Assembly: GCF_949987535.1 (NCBI RefSeq)
Contig: NW_026646032.1
Coordinates: 1 to 64,000, forward strand
Reading direction: 5' to 3'
Source: Balaenoptera acutorostrata
Taxonomy: Eukaryota > Chordata > Mammalia > Artiodactyla > Balaenopteridae
DNA: 64,000 nt
Shown piece after piece: positions 10,461-22,216 of this stretch (its first letter is position 1; each line of letters opens with the position of its first letter). A program made the translations under genes and the position numbers. Under the pieces are notes generated by a model. It did not search any database. It saw only the letters and a list, made by a program, of their open reading frames with translations, and was not told where the DNA came from.

Positions 10461-12968
10461 AGTGTCTAAACTCTTCTCCATGGCTGGACCCCCAAATAAT
10501 ATTCCTTTACGTGCTAAGGGGTATCTAGAGAGTGGGATAGGTTTAATAAGTACCCTAACCCTAACGCGTACCCTAACCCTAACCCCTACCCTAAACCTAA
10601 CGCGTACCCTAATCCTAACCCGTACCCTAAACCGAGCCCTAACCCTAACACTAACCCTAACCCTAACCCTAGCCCATACCCTACGCCGTACCCGAACCCC
10701 TCCCCGAACCCGTACCCTAAGCCGTACCCTAACCCTAACCCTAACCCTAAGCTACCCTTGACTGCTTCTGCCTCCAATAGATTTCCTAAGCACTAATGTT
10801 TTAAGGAACAGGTTAAAAAGAGAATCCTAATGTGATTTCTTGAGAATGGGTGTGTTCCTTATCTTATCCTAGTGTCTAAACTCTTCTCCATGGCTGGACC
10901 CCCAAATAATATTCCTTTACGTGCTAAGGGGTATCTAGAGAGTGGGATAGGTTTAATAACTACCCTAACCCTAACGCGTACCCTAACCCTAACCCCTACC
11001 CTAACCCTAACGCGTACCCTAATCCTAACCCGTACCCTAAACCGAGCCCTAACCCTAACACTAACCCTAACCCTAGCCCATACCCTACGCCGTACCCGAA
11101 CCCCTCCCCGAACCCGTACCCTAAGCCGTACCCTAACCCTAACCCTAACCCTAACCCTAACCCTAACCCTAAGCTACCCTTGACTGCTTCTGCCTCCAAT
11201 AGATTTCCTAAGCACTACTGTTTTAAGGAACAGGTTAAAAAGAGAATCCTAATGTGATTTCTTGAGAATGGGTGTGTTCCTTCTCTCATCCTAGTGTCTA
11301 AACTCTTCTCCATGGCTGGACCCCCAAATAATATTCCTTTACGTGCTAAGGGGTATCTAGAGAGTGGGATAGGTTTAATAAGTACCCTAACCCTAACGCG
11401 TACCCTAACCCTAACCCCTACCCTAAACCTAACGCGTACCCTAATCCTAACCCGTACCCTAAACCGAGCCCTAACCCTAACACTAACCCTAACCCTAACC
11501 CTAGCCCATACCCTACGCCGTACCCGAACCCCTCCCCGAACCCGTACCCTAAGCCGTACCCTAACCCTAACCCTAACCCTAAGCTACCCTTGACTGCTTC
11601 TGCCTCCAATAGATTTCCTAAGCACTAATGTTTTAAGGAACAGGTTAAAAAGAGAATCCTAATGTGATTTCTTGAGAATGGGTGTGTTCCTTATCTTATC
11701 CTAGTGTCTAAACTCTTCTCCATGGCTGGACCCCCAAATAATATTCCTTTACGTGCTAAGGGGTATCTAGAGAGTGGGATAGGTTTAATAACTACCCTAA
11801 CCCTAACGCGTACCCTAACCCTAACCCCTACCCTAACCCTAACGCGTACCCTAATCCTAACCCGTACCCTAAACCGAGCCCTAACCCTAACACTAACCCT
11901 AACCCTAACCCTAGCCCATACCCTACGCCGTACCCGAACCCCTCCCCGAACCCCTCCCCGAACCCGTACCCTAAGCTGTACCCTAACCCTAACCCTAACC
12001 CTAAGCTACCCTTGACTGCTTCTGCCTCCAATAGATTTCCTAAGCACTAGTGTTTTAAGGAACAGGTTAAAAAGAGAATCCTAATGTGATTTCTTGAGAA
12101 TGTGTGTGTTCCTTATCTTATCCTAGTGTCTAAACTCTTCTCCATGGCTGGACCCCCAAATAATATTCCTTTACGTGCTAAGGGGTATCTAGAGAGTGGG
12201 ATAGGTTTAATAACTACCCTAACCCTAACGCGTACCCTAACCCTAACCCCTACCCTAACCCTAACGCGTACCCTAATCCTAACCCGTACCCTAAACCGAG
12301 CCCTAACCCTAACACTAACCCTAACCCTAACCCTAGCCCATACCCTACGCCGTACCCGAACCCCTCCCCGAACCCGTACCCTAAGCCGTACCCTAACCCT
12401 AACCCTAACCCTAACCCTAACCCTAAGCTACCCTTGACTGCTTCTGCATCCAATAGATTTCCTAAGCACTAATGTTTTAAGGAACAGGTTAAAAAGAGAA
12501 TCCTAATGTGATTTCTTGAGAATGGGCGTGTTCCTTATCTTATCCTAGTGTCTAAACTCTTCTCCATGGCTGGACCCCCAAATAATATTCCTTTACGTGC
12601 TAAGGGGTATCTAGAGAGTGGGATAGGTTTAATAACTACCCTAACCCTAACGCGTACCCTAACCCTAACCCCTACCCTAACCCTAACGCGTACCCTAATC
12701 CTAACCCGTACCCTAAACCTAGCCCTAACCCTAACACTAACCCTAACCCTAGCCCATACCCTACGCCGTACCCGAACCCCTCCCCGAACCCGTACCCTAA
12801 GCCGTACCCTAACCCTAACCCTAACCCTAACCCTAACCCTAACCCTAAGCTACCCTTGACTGCTTCTGCCTCCAATAGATTTCCTAAGCACTAGTGTTTT
12901 AAGGAACAGGTTAAAAAGAGAATCCTAATGTGATTTCTTGAGAATGGGTGTGTTCCTTATCTTATCCT
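10461..12968 (+). repeat. Six-unit block A-F'-A-B-C-D, second copy of the dispersed duplication
   Basis: Units start at 10461, 10871, 11293, 11703, 12125 and 12547 and match the block at 4179-6686 unit for unit in type and length. The TCTGCATCC variant is present near 12447. The last four units are copy 4 of A-B-C-D (11293-12968). The units before and after the two copies differ, so the edges lie close to 4179/10461 and 6686/12968. Confidence 0.85.
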
Positions 12969-13384
12969 AGTGTCTAAACTCTTCTCCATGGCTGGACCCC
13001 CAAATAATATTCCCTTACGTGCTAAGGGGTATCTAGAGAGTGGGATAGGTTTAATAACTACCCTAACCCTAACGCGTACCCTAACCCTAACCCCTACCCT
13101 AACCCTAACGCGTACCCTAATCCTAACCCGTACCCTAAACTGAGCCCTAACCCTAACACTAACCCTAACCCTAACCCTAACCCTAACCCTAACCCCTCCC
13201 CGAACCCGTACCCTAAGCCGTACCCTAACCCTAACCCTAACCCTAACCCTAACCCTAACCCTGAGCTACCCTTGACTGCTTCTGCCTCCAATAGATTTCC
13301 TAAGCACTAGTGTTTTAAGGAACAGGTTAAAAAGAGAATCCTAATGTGATTTCTTGAGAATGGGTGTGTTCCTTCTCTCATCCT
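12969..13384 (+). repeat. Hybrid unit: E tract with F-type end (416)
   Basis: The tract is that of the E unit at 1677 (five CCCTAA leading into CCCCTC, CCCTGA end) with one private change, ACTGAG in place of ACCGAG. The tail starts as E (CACTAGTG) but ends as F (TTCTCTCATCC), and the next unit has the CTGTTCTCC head that follows the F unit at 2093. The order A-B-C-D-E-F-A-B-C-D at 1-4178 is thus A-B-C-D-(E/F)-A-B-C-D at 11293-15060. An unequal exchange within the tail, roughly 13310-13375, would remove one unit and give this hybrid. Confidence 0.78.
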
Positions 13385-15060
13385 AGTGTCTAAACTGTTC
13401 TCCATGGCTGGACCCCCAAATAATATTCCTTTACGTGCTAAGGGGTATCTAGAGAGTGGGATAGGTTTAATAAGTACCCTAACCCTAACGCGTACCCTAA
13501 CCCTAACCCCTACCCTAAACCTAACGCGTACCCTAATCCTAACCCGTACCCTAAACCGAGCCCTAACCCTAACACTAACCCTAACCCTAACCCTAGCCCA
13601 TACCCTACGCCGTACCCGAACCCCTCCCCGAACCCGTACCCTAAGCCGTACCCTAACCCTAACCCTAACCCTAAGCTACCCTTGACTGCTTCTGCCTCCA
13701 ATAGATTTCCTAAGCACTAATGTTTTAAGGAACAGGTTAAAAAGAGAATCCTAATGTGATTTCTTGAGAATGGGTGTGTTCCTTATCTTATCCTAGTGTC
13801 TAAACTCTTCTCCATGGCTGGACCCCCAAATAATATTCCTTTACGTGCTAAGGGGTATCTAGAGAGTGGGATAGGTTTAATAACTACCCTAACCCTAACG
13901 CGTACCCTAACCCTAACCCCTACCCTAACCCTAACGCGTACCCTTATCCTAACCCGTACCCTAAACCGAGCCCTAACCCTAACACTAACCCTAACCCTAA
14001 CCCTAGCCCATACCCTACGCCGTACCCGAACCCCTCCCCGAACCCCTCCCCGAACCCGTACCCTAAGCTGTACCCTAACCCTAACCCTAACCCTAAGCTA
14101 CCCTTGACTGCTTCTGCCTCCAATAGATTTCCTAAGCACTAGTGTTTTAAGGAACAGGTTAAAAAGAGAATCCTAATGTGATTTCTTGAGAATGTGTGTG
14201 TTCCTTATCTTATCCTAGTGTCTAAACTCTTCTCCATGGCTGGACCCCCAAATAATATTCCTTTACGTGCTAAGGGGTATCTAGAGAGTGGGATAGGTTT
14301 AATAACTACCCTAACCCTAACGCGTACCCTAACCCTAACCCCTACCCTAACCCTAACGCGTACCCTAATCCTAACCCGTACCCTAAACCGAGCCCTAACC
14401 CTAACACTAACCCTAACCCTAACCCTAGCCCATACCCTACGCCGTACCCGAACCCCTCCCCGAACCCGTACCCTAAGCCGTACCCTAACCCTAACCCTAA
14501 CCCTAACCCTAACCCTAAGCTACCCTTGACTGCTTCTGCCTCCAATAGATTTCCTAAGCACTAATGTTTTAAGGAACAGGTTAAAAAGAGAATCCTAATG
14601 TGATTTCTTGAGAATGGGCGTGTTCCTTATCTTATCCTAGTGTCTAAACTCTTCTCCATGGCTGGACCCCCAAATAATATTCCTTTACGTGCTTAGGGGT
14701 ATCTAGAGAGTGGGATAGGTTTAATAACTACCCTAACCCTAACGCGTACCCTAACCCTAACCCCTACCCTAACCCTAACGCGTACCCTAATCCTAACCCG
14801 TACCCTAAACCTAGCCCTAACCCTAACACTAACCCTAACCCTAGCCCATACCCTACGCCGTACCCGAACCCCTCCCCGAACCCGTACCCTAAGCCGTACC
14901 CTAACCCTAACCCTAACCCTAACCCTAACCCTAACCCTAAGCTACCCTTGACTGCTTCTGCCTCCAATAGATTTCCTAAGCACTACTGTTTTAAGGAACA
15001 GGTTAAAAAGAGAATCCTAATGTGATTTCTTGAGAATGGGTGTGTTCCTTCTCTCATCCT
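13385..15060 (+). repeat. Higher-order repeat A-B-C-D, copy 5
   Basis: Units start at 13385, 13795, 14217 and 14639. Private changes include CCCTTA in place of CCCTAA in the B tract near 13943, and GCTTAGGGG in place of GCTAAGGGG in the D head near 14694, which puts a stop in the otherwise open head frame. The D unit ends with the CACTACTG / TTCTCTCATCC tail, as in copy 2. Confidence 0.86.
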
Positions 15061-15482
15061 AGTGTCTAAACTCTTCTCCATGGCTGGACCCCCAAATAAT
15101 ATTCCTTTACGTGCTAAGGGGTATCTAGAGAGTGGGATAGGTTTAATAAGTACCCTAACCCTAACGCGTACCCTAACCCTAACCCCTACCCTAAACCTAA
15201 CGCGTACCCTAATCCTAACCCGTACCCTAAACCGAGCCCTAACCCTAACACTAACCCTAACCCTAACCCTAGCCCATACCCTACGCCGTACCCGAACCCC
15301 TCCCCGAACCCCTCCCCGAACCCGTACCCTAAGCTGTACCCTAACCCTAACACTAACCCTAAGCTACCCTTGACTGCTTCTGCCTCCAATAGATTTCCTA
15401 AGCACTAGTGTTTTAAGGAACAGGTTAAAAAGAGAATCCTAATGTGATTTCTTGAGAATGGGTGTGTTCCTTATCTTATCCT
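15061..15482 (+). repeat. Hybrid unit: A head and B end (422)
   Basis: The left half has A markers (AAGTA junction, ACCTAA as hexamer 8). The right half has B markers (doubled CCCCTC-CCCGAA, GCTGTA, CACTAGTG tail). One terminal CCCTAA is CACTAA. An exchange between A and B within the tract, which removes one unit, accounts for it. The following C and D units are absent, so this is where the A-B-C-D organisation ends until 23483. Confidence 0.8.
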
Positions 15483-18002
15483 AGTGTCTAAACTCTTCTC
15501 CATGGCTGGACCCCCAAATAATATTCCTTTACGTGCTAAGGGGTATCTAGAGAGTGGGATAGGTTTAATAACTACCCTAACCCTAACGCGTACCCTAACC
15601 CTAACCCCTACCCTAACCCTAACGCGTATCCTAATCCTAACCCGTACCCTAAACCGAGCCCTAACCCTAACACTAACCCTAACCCTAACCCTAGCCCATA
15701 CCCTACGCCGTACCCGAACCCCTCCCCGAACCCGTACCCTAAGCCGTACCCTAACCCTAACCCTAAACCTAACCCTAACCCTAAGCTACCCTTGACTGCT
15801 TCTGCCTCCAATAGATTTCCTAAGCACTACTGTTTTAAGGAACAGGTTAAAAAGAGAATCCTAATGTGATTTCTTGAGAATGGGTGTGTTCCTTATCTTA
15901 TCCTAGTGTCTAAACTCTTATCCTTGGCTGGACCCCCAAATAATATTCCTTTACGTGCTAAGGGGTATCTAGAGAGTGGGATAGGTTTAATAAGTACCCT
16001 AACCCTAACGCGTACCCTAACCCTAACCCCTACCCTAGCCCTAACGCGTACCCTAATCCTAACCCGTACCCTAAACCGAGCCCTAACCCTAACACTAACC
16101 CTAACCCTAACCATAGCCCATGCCCTACGCCGTACCCGAACCCCTCCCCGAACCCGTACCCTAGGCCGTACCCTAACCCTAACCCTAACCCTAACACTAA
16201 CCCTAAGCTACCCTTGACTGCTTCTGCCTCCAATAGATTTCCTAAGCACTAGTGTTTTAAGGAACAGGTTAAAAACAGAATCCTAATGTGATTTCTTGAG
16301 AATGGGTGTGTTCCTTATCTTATCCTAGTGTCTAAACTCTTCTCCATGGCTGGACCCCCAAATAATATTCCCTTACGTGCTAAGGGGTATCTAGAGAGTG
16401 GGATAGGTTTAATAACTACCCTAACCCTAACGCGTACCCTAACCCTAACCCCTGCCCTAACCCTAACGCGTACCCTAATCCTAACCCGTACCCTAAACCG
16501 AGCCCTAAACCTAACACTAACCCTAACCCTAACCCTAGCCCATACCCTACGCCGTACCCGAACCCCTCCCCGAACCCGTACCCTAAGCCGTACCCTAACC
16601 CTAACCCTAACCCTAACCCTAACCCTAAGCTACCCTTGACTGCTTCTGCCTCCAATAGATTTCCTAAGCACTAGTGTTTTAAGGAACAGGTTAAAAAGAG
16701 AATCCTAAAGTGATTTCTTGAGAATGGGTGTGTTCCTTATCTTATCCTAGTGTCTAAACTCTTCTCCATGGCTGGACCCCCAAATAATATTCCTTTACGT
16801 GCTAAGGGGTATCTAGAGAGTGGGATAGGTTTAATAACTACCCTAACCCTAACGCGTACCCTAACCCTAACCCCTACCCTAACCCTAACGCGTACCCTAA
16901 TCCTAACCCGTACCCTAAACCGAGCCCTAACCCTAACACTAACCCTAACCCTAACCCTAGCCCATACCCTACGCCGTACCCGAACCCCTCCCCGAACCCG
17001 TACCCTAAGCCGTACCCTAACCCTAACCCTAACCCTAACCCTAACCCTAAGCTACCCTTGACTGCTTCTGCCTCCGATAGATTTCCTAAGCACTAGTGTT
17101 TTAAGGAACAGGTTAAAAAGAGAATCCTAATGTGATTTCTTGAGAATGGGTGTGTTCCTTATCTTATCCTAGTGTCTAAACTCTTCTCCATGGCTGGACC
17201 CCCAAATAATATTCCTTTACGTGCTAAGGGGTATCTAGAGAGTGGGATAGGTTTAATAACTACCCTAACCCTAACGCGTACCCTAACCCTAACCACTACC
17301 CTAACCCTAACGCGTACCCTAATCCTAACCCGTACCCTAATCCGAGCCCTAACCCTAACACTAACCCTAACCCTAACCCTAGCCCATACCCTACGCCGTA
17401 CCCGAACCCCTCCCCGAACCCGTACCCTAAGCCGTACCCTAACCCTAACCCTAACCCTAACCCTAACCCTAAGCTACCCTTGACTGCTTCTGCCTCCAAT
17501 AGATTTCCTAAGCACTAGTGTTTTAAGGAACAGGTTAAAAAGAGAATCCTAATGTGATTTCTTGAGAATGGGTGTGTTCCTTATCTTATCCTAGTGTCTA
17601 AACTCTTCTCCATGGCTGGACCCCCAAATAATATTCCTTTACGTGCTAAGGGGTATCTAGAGAGTGGGATAGGTTTAATAACTACCCTAACCCTAACGCG
17701 TACCCTAACCCTAACCCCTACCCTAACCCTAACGCGTACCCTAATCCTAACCCGTACCCTAAACCGAGCCCTAACCCTAACACTAACCCTAACCCTAACC
17801 CTAGCCCATACCCTACGCCGTACCCGAACCCCTCCCCGAACCCGTACCCTAAGCCATACCCTAACCCTAACCCTAACCCTAAGCTACCCTTGACTGCTTC
17901 TGCCTCCAATAGATTTCCTAAGCACTAATGTTTTAAGGAACAGGTTAAAAAGAGAATCCTAATGTGATTTCTTGAGAATGGGTGTGTTCCTTATCTTATC
18001 CT
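15483..18002 (+). repeat. Six-unit block, first copy of a very young tandem duplication
   Basis: Units start at 15483, 15905, 16327, 16749, 17171 (422 each) and 17593 (410). Private markers are GCGTATCC in the first, CTCTTATCC with CCCTAGCCC and TAGGCCG in the second, CCTGCCC and AGCCCTAAACC in the third, CCGATAG in the fourth, and AACCACTACC with TCCGAG in the fifth. The five 422 units return at 18003-20112. Position by position, 15409-17855 and 17929-20375 (2,447 bases) differ at four sites: 15924/18444, 16081/18601, 16311/18831 and 17471/19991. Confidence 0.88.
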
Positions 18003-20534
18003 AGTGTCTAAACTCTTCTCCATGGCTGGACCCCCAAATAATATTCCTTTACGTGCTAAGGGGTATCTAGAGAGTGGGATAGGTTTAATAACTACCCTAA
18101 CCCTAACGCGTACCCTAACCCTAACCCCTACCCTAACCCTAACGCGTATCCTAATCCTAACCCGTACCCTAAACCGAGCCCTAACCCTAACACTAACCCT
18201 AACCCTAACCCTAGCCCATACCCTACGCCGTACCCGAACCCCTCCCCGAACCCGTACCCTAAGCCGTACCCTAACCCTAACCCTAAACCTAACCCTAACC
18301 CTAAGCTACCCTTGACTGCTTCTGCCTCCAATAGATTTCCTAAGCACTACTGTTTTAAGGAACAGGTTAAAAAGAGAATCCTAATGTGATTTCTTGAGAA
18401 TGGGTGTGTTCCTTATCTTATCCTAGTGTCTAAACTCTTATCCATGGCTGGACCCCCAAATAATATTCCTTTACGTGCTAAGGGGTATCTAGAGAGTGGG
18501 ATAGGTTTAATAAGTACCCTAACCCTAACGCGTACCCTAACCCTAACCCCTACCCTAGCCCTAACGCGTACCCTAATCCTAACCCGTACCCTAAACCGAG
18601 TCCTAACCCTAACACTAACCCTAACCCTAACCATAGCCCATGCCCTACGCCGTACCCGAACCCCTCCCCGAACCCGTACCCTAGGCCGTACCCTAACCCT
18701 AACCCTAACCCTAACACTAACCCTAAGCTACCCTTGACTGCTTCTGCCTCCAATAGATTTCCTAAGCACTAGTGTTTTAAGGAACAGGTTAAAAACAGAA
18801 TCCTAATGTGATTTCTTGAGAATGGGTGTGCTCCTTATCTTATCCTAGTGTCTAAACTCTTCTCCATGGCTGGACCCCCAAATAATATTCCCTTACGTGC
18901 TAAGGGGTATCTAGAGAGTGGGATAGGTTTAATAACTACCCTAACCCTAACGCGTACCCTAACCCTAACCCCTGCCCTAACCCTAACGCGTACCCTAATC
19001 CTAACCCGTACCCTAAACCGAGCCCTAAACCTAACACTAACCCTAACCCTAACCCTAGCCCATACCCTACGCCGTACCCGAACCCCTCCCCGAACCCGTA
19101 CCCTAAGCCGTACCCTAACCCTAACCCTAACCCTAACCCTAACCCTAAGCTACCCTTGACTGCTTCTGCCTCCAATAGATTTCCTAAGCACTAGTGTTTT
19201 AAGGAACAGGTTAAAAAGAGAATCCTAAAGTGATTTCTTGAGAATGGGTGTGTTCCTTATCTTATCCTAGTGTCTAAACTCTTCTCCATGGCTGGACCCC
19301 CAAATAATATTCCTTTACGTGCTAAGGGGTATCTAGAGAGTGGGATAGGTTTAATAACTACCCTAACCCTAACGCGTACCCTAACCCTAACCCCTACCCT
19401 AACCCTAACGCGTACCCTAATCCTAACCCGTACCCTAAACCGAGCCCTAACCCTAACACTAACCCTAACCCTAACCCTAGCCCATACCCTACGCCGTACC
19501 CGAACCCCTCCCCGAACCCGTACCCTAAGCCGTACCCTAACCCTAACCCTAACCCTAACCCTAACCCTAAGCTACCCTTGACTGCTTCTGCCTCCGATAG
19601 ATTTCCTAAGCACTAGTGTTTTAAGGAACAGGTTAAAAAGAGAATCCTAATGTGATTTCTTGAGAATGGGTGTGTTCCTTATCTTATCCTAGTGTCTAAA
19701 CTCTTCTCCATGGCTGGACCCCCAAATAATATTCCTTTACGTGCTAAGGGGTATCTAGAGAGTGGGATAGGTTTAATAACTACCCTAACCCTAACGCGTA
19801 CCCTAACCCTAACCACTACCCTAACCCTAACGCGTACCCTAATCCTAACCCGTACCCTAATCCGAGCCCTAACCCTAACACTAACCCTAACCCTAACCCT
19901 AGCCCATACCCTACGCCGTACCCGAACCCCTCCCCGAACCCGTACCCTAAGCCGTACCCTAACCCTAACCCTAACCCTAACCCTAACCCTTAGCTACCCT
20001 TGACTGCTTCTGCCTCCAATAGATTTCCTAAGCACTAGTGTTTTAAGGAACAGGTTAAAAAGAGAATCCTAATGTGATTTCTTGAGAATGGGTGTGTTCC
20101 TTATCTTATCCTAGTGTCTAAACTCTTCTCCATGGCTGGACCCCCAAATAATATTCCTTTACGTGCTAAGGGGTATCTAGAGAGTGGGATAGGTTTAATA
20201 ACTACCCTAACCCTAACGCGTACCCTAACCCTAACCCCTACCCTAACCCTAACGCGTACCCTAATCCTAACCCGTACCCTAAACCGAGCCCTAACCCTAA
20301 CACTAACCCTAACCCTAACCCTAGCCCATACCCTACGCCGTACCCGAACCCCTCCCCGAACCCGTACCCTAAGCCGTACCCTAACCCTAACCCTAACCCT
20401 AACCCTAACCCTAAGCTACCCTTGACTGCTTCTGCCTCCAATAGATTTCCTAAGCACTAGTGTTTTAAGGAACAGGTTAAAAAGAGAATCCTAATGTGAT
20501 TTCTTGAGAATGGGTGTGTTCCTTATCTTATCCT
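18003..20534 (+). repeat. Six-unit block, second copy of the young tandem duplication
   Basis: Units start at 18003, 18425, 18847, 19269, 19691 and 20113, all 422. The first five match the preceding block with the four substitutions listed there. The sixth differs from its counterpart at 17593 by two more terminal CCCTAA and by GCCGTA in place of GCCATA. One of the four changes (19991) turns the last AAGCTACC into TAGCTACC. Confidence 0.88.
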
Positions 20535-22216
20535 AGTGTCTAAACTCTTCTCCATGGCTGGACCCCCAAATAATATTCCTTTACGTGCTAAGGGGTATCT
20601 AGAGAGTGGGATAGGTTTAATAACTACCCTAACCCTAAAGCGTACCCTAACCCTAACCCCTACCCTAACCCTAACGTGTACCCTAATCCTAACCCGTACC
20701 CTAAACCGAGCCCTAACTCTAACACTAACCCTAACCCTAACCCTAGCCCATACCCTAGGCCGTACCCGAACACCTCCCCGAACCCGTACCCTAAGCCGTA
20801 CCCTAACCCTAACCCTAACCCTAACCCTAAGCTACCCTTGACTGCTTCTGCCTCCAATAGATTTCCTAAGCACTAGTGTTTTAAGGAACAGGTTAAAAAG
20901 AGAATCCTAATGTGATTTCTTGAGAATGGGTGTGTTCCTTATCTTATCCTAGTGTCTAAACTCTTCTCCATGGCTGGACCCCCAAATAATATTCCCTTAC
21001 GTGCTAAGGGGTATCTAGAGAGTGGGATAGGTTTAATAACTACCCTAACCCTAACGCGTACCCTAACCCTAACCCCTACCCTAACCCTAACGCGTACCCT
21101 AATCCTAACCCGTACCCTAAACCGAGCCCTAACCCTAACACTAACCCTAACCCTAACCCTAGCCCATACCCTACGCCGTACCCGAACCCCTCCCCGAACC
21201 CGTACCCTTAGCCGTACCGTAACCCTAACCCTAACCCTAACCCTAACCCTAAGCTACCCTTGACTGCTTCTGCCTCCAATAGATTTCCTAAGCACTAGTG
21301 TTTTAAGGAACAGGTTAAAAAGAGTATCCTAATGTGATTTCTTGAGAATGGGTGTGTTCCTTATCTTATCCTAGTGTCTAAACTCTTCTCCATGGCTGGA
21401 CCCCCAAATAATATTCCTTTACGTGCTAAGGGGTATCTAGAGAGTGGGATAGGTTTAATAACTACCCTAACCCTAACGCGTACCCTAACCCTAACCCCTA
21501 CCCTAACCCTAACGCGTACCCTAATCCTAACCCGTACCCTAAACCGAGCCCTAACCCTAACACTAACCCTAACCCTAACCCTAGCCCATACCCTACACCG
21601 TACCCGAACACCTCCCCGAACCCGTACCCTAAGCCGTGCCCTAACCCTAACCCTAACCCTAACCCTAACCCTAAGCTACCCTTGACTGCTTCTGCCTCCA
21701 ATAGATTTCCTAAGCACTAGTGTTTTAAGGAACAGGTTAAAAAGAGAATCCTAATGTGATTTCTTGAGAATGGGTGTGTTCCTTATCTTATCCTAGTGTC
21801 TAAACTCTTCTCCATGGCTGGACCCCCAAATAATATTCCCTTACGTGCTAAGGGGTATCTAGAGAGTGGGATAGGTTTAATAACTACCCTAACCCTAACG
21901 CGTACCCTAACCCTAACCCCTACCCTAACCCTAACGCGTACCCTAATCCTAACCCGTACCCTAAACCGAGCCCTAACCCTAACACTAACCCTAACCCTAA
22001 CCCTAGCCCATACCCTACGCCGTACCCGAACCCCTCCCCGAACCCGTACCCTAAGCCGTACCCTAACCCTAACCCTAACCCTAACCCTAACCCTAAGCTA
22101 CCCTTGACTGCTTCTGCCTCCAATAGATTTCCTAAGCACTAGTGTTTTAAGGAACAGGTTAAAAAGAGAATCCTAATGTGATTTCTTGAGAATGGGTGTG
22201 TTCCTTATCTTATCCT
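20535..22216 (+). repeat. Four units with private substitutions (50-53)
   Basis: Units start at 20535 (416), 20951, 21373 and 21795 (422 each). The first is unusually divergent for this half of the array: AAGCGTA, CGTGTA, a CTCTAAC, TAGGCCG and CGAACACC all occur in it. The second has CCTTAGCCG, ACCGTAACC and AGAGTATCC. The third has CTACACCG, CGAACACC and GCCGTGCC. The fourth shows no private change that I can see. Confidence 0.83.
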
